A stretch of DNA of 64,000 nt from Nocardia aurea (GCF_003123685.1 NZ_QCYJ01000170.1:62001-126000); one strand, 5' to 3'. Positions 51,958 through 60,894 are shown, numbered from the stretch's first letter. Translations and numbers: made by a program. The notes: generated by a model from the sequence alone, not told the origin.

Positions 51958-52074
51958 AGCTGTCTCCTTGGGGCTGTCGTGGCTGTCCACGAGTACTGAC
52001 CGCGCGGCCCGCACGAACTCATCGCTGAGCCGGAAATTTCTTTCCGCGGCCCCCATATGCCCTGTTCGGCGGAT

Positions 52075-53466
52075 TCAGTTGTAGGACTCGGTGACGCCGT
52101 CGAGGAGATGTTCGAGGGTGTCGTAGGTCGGCGTTTCGACGACGTCGACGAGTTCGGGCGCGAGCGGTATGCCGCGGGTGGCCGCGGCGAACCGGGCGGT
52201 GTCGCCGGTGCGGAAACCGTGCGCGGCGGCGAGTTCGCGCAGGACGGGGTCACCGGTGAGCAGGCGTCCGATGGTGTCGCCGCTCTCGCGCAGCGGGACG
52301 AGGGTGTGTTTGGACAGCACCGTCGGGGACGGGTAGGCCAGCACCATGCCCGGTGTGATCTGTCCCTTCGCGGTGGCCTCGACGAATTGCGCTTCGTAGA
52401 TCAGGGCCAGCGGGCAGGCGCCCATACCCGAGGTCAGGTATTCCTGGAACGGGCCTTCGGTGGTGGTCTCGGTGTAGCCCTGTCCGACGAACAGTTTCGC
52501 CAACGTCGGCAGCACGGCCTGTTCGGCGGGGGTGCCCTGCACGATCGCGTTGTCGTTGGCGACGAAGCTGGCGATCGACAGGTACATGGCCGCCGAGTTG
52601 GAGGTTCTGGGGTCGGTGGTGGAGACCAGGATGTTCTTGCGCACCGGATAGGTGGTGTTGTCGGGCAACTGCGCCCATTCGGTGTCGGCGCGCACCAGTC
52701 GCAGGTATCGGGCGATGTCGATTGCGGGCACCGCGCCGGGCTTCACCACGCCCGCCGGGGTCAGCAGGTCGATGATCGGCTGGAATGTCGCGATCGCCAT
52801 CGGCGAGGAGAACGGGGTGTACTTGGTGGTGATGTTGCGGGCGCGCTGGATCCGTTCGGCGGCGGGCGCGCTGGACGGGAAGGCGAAATCGTAGGCGCCC
52901 AGGTCGATCGAGGTCGCGATCTGTCGTGATCCCGCCGCGTGCACCTCGATCCGGACGCCGTGGGTGGCCAGCGCGTCGATCACTCGCTGATCCTGGAAGA
53001 AGGCCATCTTCTCCGAACCGACCACGCCCCGCACGAGGGTGAGCCCGGGCGCAGCGGCCGTCGCGGGCGGAGGCGAGTCGGGCTGACGTACCGCCAGCGA
53101 CACCACGACGACGGCCACCAGCGCGGCTGCTCCACCGAGCAGCAGGGCGTTGCGCCGGTTCGGCAGCGGCAACGCGCGGGGCTCGGACGGCGCTGGTCGC
53201 GGGGCGGGGACGTCGATGGCCGCCGCCGCCGCGACGACCTGCGCGCTGTCGGGTTCGAGTTCGCGGCGCGCGACCCGTTCGACCAGGACGGGAACGAATT
53301 CTCGGACCGGGTGCCCGGCGAATCGCGCCCTGGCTTCCTCGATCGCGGTTTGGACGTGTTCGGCGGGATGGGTGTCGCGGTAGGTTTCGAGCAGCCTCTC
53401 GGTCAGGCGGCGGATCGCCTTCTCCTCGCGCACGGTATCGACAGCCACACTTCTCCTCGACGTCAC
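52075..53466 (-). CDS. Three-helix-bundle domain fused to a membrane-anchored solute-binding-like domain
   Basis: 463 residues. Residues 12-70 (EEKAIRRLTERLLETYRD, VREFVPVLVERVARREL) match the small three-helix-bundle dimerization domain also found in some actinobacterial arsenate-reductase-type proteins. One membrane helix follows at about 106-126. The remaining 330 residues look like a type 2 periplasmic binding protein (FAFPSSAPAAERIQRARNI, LVSTTDPRTSNSAAMYLS, FQEYLTSGMGACPLALIYE). No permease is adjacent. Function unknown; a sensory or scaffold role seems as likely as transport. Confidence 0.68.
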   Translation of the reverse strand: MTSRRSVAVDTVREEKAIRRLTERLLETYRDTHPAEHVQTAIEEARARFAGHPVREFVPVLVERVARRELEPDSAQVVAAAAAIDVPAPRPAPSEPRALPLPNRRNALLLGGAAALVAVVVVSLAVRQPDSPPPATAAAPGLTLVRGVVGSEKMAFFQDQRVIDALATHGVRIEVHAAGSRQIATSIDLGAYDFAFPSSAPAAERIQRARNITTKYTPFSSPMAIATFQPIIDLLTPAGVVKPGAVPAIDIARYLRLVRADTEWAQLPDNTTYPVRKNILVSTTDPRTSNSAAMYLSIASFVANDNAIVQGTPAEQAVLPTLAKLFVGQGYTETTTEGPFQEYLTSGMGACPLALIYEAQFVEATAKGQITPGMVLAYPSPTVLSKHTLVPLRESGDTIGRLLTGDPVLRELAAAHGFRTGDTARFAAATRGIPLAPELVDVVETPTYDTLEHLLDGVTESYN

Positions 53467-53733
53467 GCCTCTCGGACAGCATCCCGGGCCGCCCGCGCGC
53501 CGAACATACCGTCATCGCCGCATCGCCGAGATCCGACCGCGCGGCCTGTTTGTCGTCGATTCGGCTGTGGGCGTTGATATCTCGGAACGGGAGGGTGCGC
53601 AGGTCAGGACCGGTGCGCGGGTGGTGACGGGGTGTGCGATATCGGTCCGGCGACGCCTCGCAGAGTTCAGGAGGGTCTCGACTGTCGGTCATCGCCTGTT
53701 GCCCGGTCGTTCACGGCCGGGCCGGGGCGTCGA

Positions 53734-55587
53734 TCAGAAATCGTAGGACGCGACCCCGACCGGGCCCGCGCCGATACACAGACCGAGACCCGGTGTGGCG
53801 GAGCCGATTCGTAGGGCCGACCCGCTGCCGACGATCCGGACGAAAACGGTGTTCAGTCCTCGCCGCACGGGGGCGACGACCGGTGTCCCGGTCTGGAGCG
53901 CGACGGTGATCCGGCCGTCGCGTTCGGCGAGATAGTTCAGCTGCGCGGTCCATTCGTGTTCGAGCATCGGGCCGTTGAGCGGTATGTCGATCGGCTCGGT
54001 GCCGGTGAGACGGTAACCGCATGAGGGTTCCGGTCCCGGCACGATCGCGCGATTCCACCACACGACAGCGTCGACGATATCGCCGCCGTCGGTGATCATG
54101 CGTAGTCGCGGTGTCGATTCCGCGAACAGGCCGGGCGGCGCGATGGGTGCGAGAACGCGGCCGGCGAGATTGTCCGGATAGGCCAGCGGGTTGAGCACAT
54201 TCCACGGCACCTCCTGCTCGAGCAGCGGGACGCCGTCCCAATCATCCAGTGCCGAGGCCACATTCGCGAGATAGGTCTCGGTCGGCGAGACCCGCCAGGA
54301 ACGGACGAATGTCACGGTGGTGAACAGGCTGCTCACCATGAACAGCGCCGTCACCGCGAGCACCGTGCGCCCCCTGGGCGGTGTGAACCCCGCCCGCGGG
54401 CGGGCACGCAGGAACAGCGCGGCCGCCGCGGTCAGGACCACGGCGACATCGGCGAAGTAGCGCAGCGACTGCATCAACTCGCCCGCGGTGTTCGGTCCGG
54501 TGCGGGCCAGCGCGACCGGCAGTTGCGCGAGCACGACATACCCCGCGGCCAGCAACCACACCGGCCCCATACGCCGCCGCGCGCGCAGCGACCACACCAG
54601 CAGCGCGAGCACTCCCGCCCATGCCGCCGCGACCGCCCAACCGGGCGGATCGGCCCACGGCGTCGACGGTATCCAGCGTTCCCACGTCCACGGCCCGCCG
54701 AGCAGGGTCGGCACCATGCCGAACGATGTCGCGCCCGGCAGCAGTCCGCGCACTTCGTTGCTGCTGTAGTGCACCGAGGAGGTGTCGATGACGGTCAGGT
54801 AGATCGCGAACCAGCACACCAGCGCGATCAGCGATCCGATCCACAGCGCCGCCCCGCGCCGCCACACCGACCGCGCGCAGCGGCCGAGTTCGCCGATCAC
54901 GCCCCGCCGGTCCCCCGCGCCGTCGACGTAGCAAGCCAGCGCCGCCACCGCGAAGGCGACGACCGGGACCAGGACCGATTTCTCGAAGAACAGCAGCGCC
55001 GTGGCCGTGACCACGATTCCCGACAGCGCGAACCGACGTCGACCGGTGCGCACCAGCAGCACCGCGTCACCGATCACCCAGGCCAGCGCGAATTGCAGGG
55101 GTAGCGCATTGAGCGCGGCGGCCCACCAGGCGAACGCGGGCAGGGTCAGCGGCGAGAACAGGAAGAAGATCAGCGGAACCAGGATCGTCCACCGCCTGCC
55201 GACGAGCACGATCAGCAGCCGCAGCACCGCCAGCGCGACCGCGAGCTGGCCCACCAGCATCGTCACCACCGGCCCCGCCCACACCAGCGGGGCCGCCGCG
55301 GTCACCATCCACGCGGTGACGAACGCCAGCGACATGAAATGGCCGTCGTGGTCGTAGAGCAGCAGGTCGTGCGACAGCAGCGGGAACCGGGCGGCCCGGC
55401 TCACGACGACGAGGTCGTCCCAGTAGAAATAGCCGTTGCGCGCGACCCACCAGCGCAGGCCCGCCTGCGCCAGGATCAGACACAGGGCAGCGACGACGAT
55501 CACCCGGCCCGCGCGCGAATTCTCGGATCGTGGCGCGTGGTCGGATGCGGGTATCTGCTCCGAACGGGCGACCAGCGCGGTGTCCAT
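53734..55587 (-). CDS. Polytopic membrane protein, GT-C glycosyltransferase-like
   Basis: 617 residues from ATG 55587. About eleven hydrophobic segments begin after residue 28. The first outside loop after helix 1 reads NGYFYWDDLVVVSRAARFPLL, with an acidic pair as in GT-C enzymes that use polyprenyl-linked sugars. The C-terminal 170 residues form a soluble domain rich in beta structure (GCRLTG-like, LNTVFVRIVGSG). Probably cell-envelope glycan assembly; donor and acceptor unknown. Neither neighbour helps. Confidence 0.6.
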   Translation of the reverse strand: MDTALVARSEQIPASDHAPRSENSRAGRVIVVAALCLILAQAGLRWWVARNGYFYWDDLVVVSRAARFPLLSHDLLLYDHDGHFMSLAFVTAWMVTAAAPLVWAGPVVTMLVGQLAVALAVLRLLIVLVGRRWTILVPLIFFLFSPLTLPAFAWWAAALNALPLQFALAWVIGDAVLLVRTGRRRFALSGIVVTATALLFFEKSVLVPVVAFAVAALACYVDGAGDRRGVIGELGRCARSVWRRGAALWIGSLIALVCWFAIYLTVIDTSSVHYSSNEVRGLLPGATSFGMVPTLLGGPWTWERWIPSTPWADPPGWAVAAAWAGVLALLVWSLRARRRMGPVWLLAAGYVVLAQLPVALARTGPNTAGELMQSLRYFADVAVVLTAAAALFLRARPRAGFTPPRGRTVLAVTALFMVSSLFTTVTFVRSWRVSPTETYLANVASALDDWDGVPLLEQEVPWNVLNPLAYPDNLAGRVLAPIAPPGLFAESTPRLRMITDGGDIVDAVVWWNRAIVPGPEPSCGYRLTGTEPIDIPLNGPMLEHEWTAQLNYLAERDGRITVALQTGTPVVAPVRRGLNTVFVRIVGSGSALRIGSATPGLGLCIGAGPVGVASYDF

Positions 55588-56096
55588 GGAACTCCACCCT
55601 AGCGACCCCCGGCTTCGGAACAGCCGCGCCTCACATGGCCGATTCGAGACTTTCGGACGATCCGAGACGTCGGTGTTCACCGGTGTTCGCACCCGGTCCG
55701 CGCTCGCCACCGCGATCTTCGCCCCATCGTCGTCACGCTGGGGGACGTGGTGAACGTGACGCTCGCGGCGATCCGCGCCGACGTCGGCGAGGGGGTCACG
55801 GGGCCGCAGCAGGTGATCGACAGCTATATCCTGATGTTTGCTGCACAGTTACTGACAGTCGGGTCGGTGGGCGACCGAGTCGGGGCCCGGCGCGCGTTCT
55901 CTACCGCCCGCGAACCCGGAACCGCGACGATCCCCGAGCGGGAAGGCGACGATGTCACCTGGCTCGAACCGGTCACCGACGACGACAACCGCGCCCGACC
56001 CGCCACTGTCCGATGAGCACGCCGGGCGAACCCGCGAGCAGAACCCCCACGGTCACCGCACCCAGCGCCCCACACGAAGCGAGGAGTGAACGGCAC
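55588..56096. other. Gap containing an MFS transporter remnant
   Basis: 509 bases between the GT-C-like gene and the aldo-keto reductase. The middle part holds the MFS fragment described separately; the rest shows no coding evidence. AGGAG (56082-56086) just before the aldo-keto reductase start is the only clear signal. No promoter was assigned. Confidence 0.55.
55690..55905 (+). pseudogene. N-terminal remnant of an MFS (DHA2) transporter
   Basis: IVVTLGDVVNVTLAAIRADV through QVIDSYILMFAAQLLTVGSVGDRVGARRAFS follows helices 1-2 and motif A of DHA2 transporters. It is cut after AFS, where unrelated sequence begins. Its upstream part (SALATAIFA) lies in another frame, so a frameshift is also present near 55720. 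About 400 residues of a normal transporter are missing. Confidence 0.7.
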
Positions 56097-56951
56097 ATGA
56101 TCCTGCAACAGACCTACACGCTGTCCAACGACGTCCGCATCCCCAAGCTGGGCTTGGGCACCTGGTTCATCGACGACGACAAGGCCGCTGACGCGGTCAC
56201 CGACGCGATCGCCCTCGGCTACCGCAATATCGACACCGCCCAGGCCTACGGTAACGAACGGGGCGTCGGCGAAGGAGTTCGCGCCAGCGGCGTCGTGCGC
56301 GAGGAGTTGTTCGTTTCGACCAAGTTGGCGGCCGAGATCAAGAACTACGACGCCGCCGTCGCCGCGATCGACGGCTCGCTGACCACCCTCGGGCTCGATC
56401 ACATCGATCTGATGCTGATCCACAGCCCACAGCCGTGGAACGACTACCGCGGCGGGGACTACGCCGAAGGCAACCGCGCGGCATGGCGCGCGTTGGAAGA
56501 CGCCTACAAGGCGGGAAAGCTCGCCTCGATCGGCGTCTCCAACTTCGAGCAGCGCGACCTCGACAACCTCCTCGGCGCCTGTGCGATCGCGCCGCAGGTG
56601 AACCAGTTGCTCGTCCACGCGGGCAACACCCCTGTCGAGCTGATCGCCTACTGCGAGAGCAACAACATCCTCGTCGAGGCGTATTCACCCATCGCGCACG
56701 GGGAAATCCTGCACAACCCGGACGTCCGGGCGATTGCCGACCGGTACGGGGTGAGCGTTCCACAGCTCTGCATCCGCTACACCCTGCAACTGGGAACCGT
56801 GTCACTGCCCAAGACCGCCAACCCCGAGCACATGCGCGGCAACGCCCAGGTCGACTTCGAGATCACCGCCGACGACATGGACGTACTACGGAACCTGCGA
56901 GCCCGCGACTACGGCGACCACAGCGTCTTCCCTGTTTACAGCGGCAAGTGA
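56097..56951 (+). CDS. Aldo-keto reductase
   Basis: 284 residues from ATG 56097, with GAGGAG upstream; the frame is open much further 5' but without homology. Catalytic tetrad: Asp and Tyr in NIDTAQAYGNE, Lys in STKLAAE, His in LMLIHSPQPW. NADPH site includes VSLPKTANPEHMRGNAQV. Reduces an aldehyde or ketone; close to AKR5-type 2,5-diketo-gluconate reductase-like enzymes. Possibly independent of its neighbours. Confidence 0.9.
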   Translation: MILQQTYTLSNDVRIPKLGLGTWFIDDDKAADAVTDAIALGYRNIDTAQAYGNERGVGEGVRASGVVREELFVSTKLAAEIKNYDAAVAAIDGSLTTLGLDHIDLMLIHSPQPWNDYRGGDYAEGNRAAWRALEDAYKAGKLASIGVSNFEQRDLDNLLGACAIAPQVNQLLVHAGNTPVELIAYCESNNILVEAYSPIAHGEILHNPDVRAIADRYGVSVPQLCIRYTLQLGTVSLPKTANPEHMRGNAQVDFEITADDMDVLRNLRARDYGDHSVFPVYSGK

Positions 56952-57041
56952 GACAGTCCCGGACCCGGGTTGGTCGACGACGATCAGCTCTACGTCCGGC
57001 CGAATCGACAGCGTTCTCGGTGACCAGAACCGAAAGGACAT

Positions 57042-57959
57042 CTAGGACTTGCCGTCCGGTGGGCGGCGGGATTGGTCGGGGGTGTTTGCGCGCCGGTAGC
57101 CGACCTCGTCGGGTGTGCGGGGTCCATAGCGCCGCTCGCCGAAGTCGACGGCGAGAGACCGATGCGGGTCGACGCGGCGGAAATCGACGCTTGCCGTGTA
57201 GGCGCGCAACCCGGCGGCCACCAGCCAACGGATCGCGAGGCCGGGCTCGGGCAGACCGTGAACGCGACGAAGCGGTTCGGGGCAGAACGCGGCGATCATT
57301 CGAGGCGCGGCGGAGCGGACGGGGCGGGGCAGGCAGCGCTTACCGAAGGCGTCGATCAAGGCAAGGGCGATCGCACGTCCGCCGTTGGAGGCCGCGTACT
57401 CGCGACGCTCGTATTCCAGTGCCCAGCGGGCGAGTTCGGCGCGCTCCTCGGGGAGGTCGACGAGGTGCTGGCGTACCGCCACAGCCCGCCAGAACCGCCA
57501 GTGCGCCTCTCGCTCCGCCTCGGAGAAGAGCCGCACGCCGAAGGCGGAGGTGAGCGCGTGTGGGTCCAGAGCCAGCGTGGCGAGGGTATAGACGGAGTCC
57601 TGGTCACGCAGTGGGAAGTGCGCGTGAATCTCGTTGAGCCGCTCGATCCACGCGCTGCCGACGGCGGAGTCGGGTCCGTGTTCGATCAGCTGTCCGAAGA
57701 AGACGATCGTGTCGTCGTTGCGGCGCAACGTTTCTCGGACGATGTCGCCCGTGCCGTGACGGTAGAGGGTGCGCGCCATCGCAGGCACTGCCACTTGCTT
57801 GAGAAAGGCGACGGTGAACAACGCGTACACCAGTGCATTGTGGCCGTGCAGGATTGCCAGTGAGAGGCGGGTGATCTCGTCGGCGTTTCGGGCGGGATCG
57901 AGTGTCGCGATTCGACGTCGCACCTCTGCCCCGCGGATGCGGGGGTTCGCGCGCGTCAT
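57042..57959 (-). CDS. MpaB/Lcp-family (DUF2236-like) oxygenase
   Basis: 305 residues from ATG 57959. LRRNDDTIVFFGQLIEHG, LNEIHAHFPLRDQDSVYTLATLALDPH, then FWRAVAVRQHLVDLPEERAEL match the ER-bound oxygenase MpaB / rubber oxygenase (Lcp) domain family. Known members cleave the prenyl side chain of a mycophenolic-acid intermediate (fungal) or polyisoprene (Lcp, heme-dependent). No signal peptide, unlike Lcp. The start overlaps the LinD-like stop by 4 bases, so the two are cotranslated. Substrate unknown, but both partners suggest an isoprenoid. Confidence 0.8.
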   Translation of the reverse strand: MTRANPRIRGAEVRRRIATLDPARNADEITRLSLAILHGHNALVYALFTVAFLKQVAVPAMARTLYRHGTGDIVRETLRRNDDTIVFFGQLIEHGPDSAVGSAWIERLNEIHAHFPLRDQDSVYTLATLALDPHALTSAFGVRLFSEAEREAHWRFWRAVAVRQHLVDLPEERAELARWALEYERREYAASNGGRAIALALIDAFGKRCLPRPVRSAAPRMIAAFCPEPLRRVHGLPEPGLAIRWLVAAGLRAYTASVDFRRVDPHRSLAVDFGERRYGPRTPDEVGYRRANTPDQSRRPPDGKS

Positions 57960-59887
57960 GTTCGTGGCTCCACGTCGAGCTGGAGTCGTCCGCCGAGGTC
58001 GAGGGTGAGCGTCGTACATCCCGTTCGGTCGGCCACGACCTCGCGCTCGAGTGCTCCCGCCACGTGGTACGAGCGTCCGGGTACCAGTCGGTCGACGACG
58101 ACGGTTGTACGCACCGGACCAGCGCCTGGCCGCAGAACACACTGCAGCGCAGTGCCATCGGTGAGCGCCCGGGCCACCAGGACGTCGGGGTAGTCGGCCT
58201 CGGCGAGCCGGGGACCGGTACGCCAGGGGTCCGGCAGACCGTGTCCGATGAGGTCGCGCAAACCGGACGCGCGCCCGAAACGCGCCATCATTTCGTAGAG
58301 GTTGCCCTGGGTGGAGACGTCGGCGTAGCGCGCAGCCCCGCTCTCGCGGTGGACGGTCTCGGTGTCGGCCAGGTCGGCCAGGACGCGGGCGGCGATCTCC
58401 TCGTCACCGATCTCGCGCGCAGCCATCGCCAGCAGGATCTGCCCGAAAGCCGCACGGCCGAAGGCATAGGAGCCGGAGTCGCAGCGGTTGGCCAAGGTGG
58501 GAGGCAGGACGATCCGGCCGTCGCGCTCTTGCAGGACGGTCTCGCGCAGCAGTCGCCAGGAGCGGTGCGCGAGGTCGGGGTAGGCGGGGTGCAGCCAGTA
58601 GGTCGTGGGCAGCCACACCGCGTCGCCTGCCCACGGGCTCCACGAGAGGCCGAGGGTTTCGGAGCGGACGCCGATGACGCGGCCGTCGGGGCGATGGAAC
58701 TCCTCGAGGTAGGCGGTGCGGACGCGCTCGTGCAACCGGTCGTAGGCGGTGCCGCCGTGCAGGCGGCGGTCCATGAGGAGGGTGTTCACCGCGAAGGTGT
58801 TGCAGACGGGATAAATCCACCGCGGTTCACAGCAGAACAGTGTGAACGGCGAGCGCTCCATATTGGTGGCGATCGAAGAGGCCAGCGTAGGCAGGTCGTA
58901 GGCGTACGCCTCGTCGTCGAACCAGCGATAAGTGAGTGCGCCCGGTGCGGAGAAGCGTGTGTCGTCGAAGGTCTCGAAGAGGCCGGCCGAGACTCCCTGC
59001 CACCCGGTGAGCATGACGTTGTCGCCGTTGTCGACCGGGTCGCGGCGCAGAGACAATCGGCCCCAGGCGTTCTCCAGCGCCCAGTACCCCCACACTCGCC
59101 GATCACCGATCTTCTCGATCGAGCGGGCGTGCGCTTCGGTGAGATAGCCACCGAAGGCTGGGGCACAGGTGTTCCGGTAGGCGGCCAGAGCGTAACCGAG
59201 CAGGCAGAGTTGATAGCGCAGCGCCGCCTCACGGAATTGGTCACGCCGGTCGAAGCCATCGAAGCACGCTATCGGCTGTAGAGCGAGGTCGAGTGCGAAC
59301 CGGAGCCGTTCGAGGTCGTCGGTGCTCGCCTCACGCACCGGCGGCTCGACGCGCGACGGCACGCGGGTGACGGTCGCGGGTCGGGCCAGCACCCCGGCGT
59401 TGAGGAACCTGGCCCGACGCCTACGCCGTGCGTGCCGCACCGCGTGCGCGGCGAGGCAGAGTACGGCCACGGCAGGCCCGGCGACCGCGACGGCCAGCAG
59501 TCCCGCGTCCGTGGGATGGTGATCTCCTATCGTCACGCCGACCGCGAGGTCGAGTGCCCAGACCGCGACGGGTGCGACGACCGCGCCGATCATCCACCAG
59601 ATCAGCACAGCCACGACAAGGGCTAGTACCGCACCGAGCACATGCAGAGGATGGCCGCTCGCGAAATGGCTGCCGCCCGGCAGCATCAAACCGGCGCCCA
59701 GCAGTCGGAGCCGGTCGTCGTTCGTGAGTGCAAGAGCCACGCCGAGGAGCCAGACGAGGCCGATGCCGCCGCCCGCACGCAGCATGGTCCGCCGCGTGAC
59801 CGGCGGCAGAAGCGGCGCGCGGTCGTCGAGCGGGGTGAGCGCCACGGTGGTGGTACGCGGCGGGTTGGCGCCGCCGATCGCGGTCAT
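57956..59887 (-). CDS. Membrane-anchored linalool dehydratase/isomerase-like protein
   Basis: 643 residues from ATG 59887. Four hydrophobic segments lie in the first 155 residues (GLVWLLGVALALT, VLGAVLALVVAVLIWWMIGA, and others). A soluble alpha/alpha-barrel domain follows. CEPRWIYPVCNTFA places Cys353 and Cys362 nine residues apart, the spacing of the catalytic pair Cys171/Cys180 of Castellaniella LinD. The GYALAAYRNTC and YWALENAWGRLS regions also suit this family. LinD interconverts geraniol and linalool and forms myrcene; whether this protein does so is unknown. ATGA overlaps both neighbours. The longer reading to 60016 is rejected in favour of the small gene at 59884-60021. Confidence 0.75.
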   Translation of the reverse strand: MTAIGGANPPRTTTVALTPLDDRAPLLPPVTRRTMLRAGGGIGLVWLLGVALALTNDDRLRLLGAGLMLPGGSHFASGHPLHVLGAVLALVVAVLIWWMIGAVVAPVAVWALDLAVGVTIGDHHPTDAGLLAVAVAGPAVAVLCLAAHAVRHARRRRRARFLNAGVLARPATVTRVPSRVEPPVREASTDDLERLRFALDLALQPIACFDGFDRRDQFREAALRYQLCLLGYALAAYRNTCAPAFGGYLTEAHARSIEKIGDRRVWGYWALENAWGRLSLRRDPVDNGDNVMLTGWQGVSAGLFETFDDTRFSAPGALTYRWFDDEAYAYDLPTLASSIATNMERSPFTLFCCEPRWIYPVCNTFAVNTLLMDRRLHGGTAYDRLHERVRTAYLEEFHRPDGRVIGVRSETLGLSWSPWAGDAVWLPTTYWLHPAYPDLAHRSWRLLRETVLQERDGRIVLPPTLANRCDSGSYAFGRAAFGQILLAMAAREIGDEEIAARVLADLADTETVHRESGAARYADVSTQGNLYEMMARFGRASGLRDLIGHGLPDPWRTGPRLAEADYPDVLVARALTDGTALQCVLRPGAGPVRTTVVVDRLVPGRSYHVAGALEREVVADRTGCTTLTLDLGGRLQLDVEPRT

Positions 59888-60021
59888 CGAGTCACCACGT
59901 AGCGAGCGGGCGGGGCGAATGCGGTACCTGCGGCGAAGACGTTTCGGCCGCCTCCTCGCAGCGCGCGTACAAGCCTGCCGAACGCGGCCATCACCGCGAG
60001 TGCGGCCACACAACACACCAT
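59884..60021 (-). CDS. Small 45-residue protein, first gene of the LinD/MpaB operon
   Basis: ATG 60021 with an ideal GGAGGAG seven bases upstream, ending in an ATGA overlap with the LinD-like ATG. The product has a hydrophobic start (MVCCVAALAVMAAFGRLV) that could be a membrane helix, followed by a basic glycine-rich stretch. No family recognised. It may be a membrane partner of the LinD-like protein or a coupling leader. It is the first frame downstream of the TetR palindrome. Confidence 0.65.
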   Translation of the reverse strand: MVCCVAALAVMAAFGRLVRALRGGGRNVFAAGTAFAPPARYVVTR

Positions 60022-60057
60022 GCCGAGTCTCCTCCGATAATCGGTTTCAGAGCTAAT

Positions 60058-60085
60058 TCAGGAACCGGATCGTTCCGGTTCCTGA
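60058..60085. promoter_or_regulatory. Perfect 12-4-12 palindrome, likely TetR operator
   Basis: TCAGGAACCGGA (60058-60069), TCGT, TCCGGTTCCTGA (60074-60085). It lies midway between the divergent small gene/LinD/MpaB operon (37 bases from its ATG) and the TetR gene (33 bases from its ATG). Size and position are those of an autoregulatory TetR operator. Confidence 0.8.
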
Positions 60086-60117
60086 CAAGGTGACAGGTTG
60101 CAGGACGGCATGTCAAG

Positions 60118-60741
60118 ATGCTCTCCATGACCTCCGCTGCCCGCCCCTACGGCGGCATGCCCAGTGAGACGCGGCGCCTGCAACGTCGTGCGCGGTTGCT
60201 GGACGCGGTTTTCGAGGTCGTCGGGGTGAGCGGGTTCGGCGCGTTGACGGTGGCGTCGGTCTGCGCTGCCGCCGGAGTCGGTAAGCGCTACTTCTACGAG
60301 AGCTTCGCCTCCCTCGACGAGCTGGTCGCAGGCGCTCTTCAGCAGATCTTCGAGCAGGTCGGCCTGGCTATCGAGGAGTCCGGGCTGCAACCCGACGACC
60401 CCGCCGAGCGGTTGCTGGAGTTGGCCGCCCGCAGCGCGCTCGAGGTGCTGGATGACCCCCGGGTGGCCCGGTTCTATCTGGAGTCGACCGGCAGCCCGGC
60501 GGGCATGGTCGTGCGCGAGACCGCGGTCGGTGTGCTCACCGAACAACTCCTCGTCCGATTGGTCGGCACCGGTCCACCCCGGCCCACCGCCCGACTGCTC
60601 GGGCACCTGCTCGTCGCGGGCACCAACCATGTGGTGGCGCTGTGGCTACGCGGGGAATCCGGGGTGGGGCGTGAGGACCTGATCACGATGCTCGTCGGCA
60701 TCGGGGTCGACGCCGCGGAGCGGATGCGCCTGGAAGCCTGA
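60118..60741 (+). CDS. TetR-family transcriptional regulator
   Basis: 207 residues; ATG 60118 or 60127. TetR helix-turn-helix: RARLLDAVFEVVGVSGFGAL, TVASVCAAAGVGKRYFYESF. The C-terminal ligand domain is divergent, as usual, so the inducer cannot be read. Divergent from the LinD/MpaB operon with a perfect palindrome between, so it almost certainly controls that operon and itself. No clear ribosome site; its mRNA may be leaderless or nearly so. Confidence 0.9.
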   Translation: MLSMTSAARPYGGMPSETRRLQRRARLLDAVFEVVGVSGFGALTVASVCAAAGVGKRYFYESFASLDELVAGALQQIFEQVGLAIEESGLQPDDPAERLLELAARSALEVLDDPRVARFYLESTGSPAGMVVRETAVGVLTEQLLVRLVGTGPPRPTARLLGHLLVAGTNHVVALWLRGESGVGREDLITMLVGIGVDAAERMRLEA

Positions 60742-60894
60742 CTCCCGTCGCCCCTGTCAGCCTCGGGCCGTTGGTGTCCCCCATCGACGCCGGCGCCTAT
60801 CAGGACTCGGTCACCGACGCCGCGATGGGCTCCGCGTGGGTGGCGCCCGGTCTACAGAGACGCGGTGACAGATGGTGTACGAAACGTGTGGCGG

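Noticed and set aside
52057..52929. A 290-codon plus-strand frame over the solute-binding-like gene
   Set aside because: Glycine/Arg-rich shadow; the minus strand has a membrane helix and a recognisable domain order.
57956..60016. 686-codon reading of the LinD-like gene
   Set aside because: The first 43 residues are Arg-rich and unlike the family. The better start at 59887 overlaps a small gene with an ideal ribosome site.
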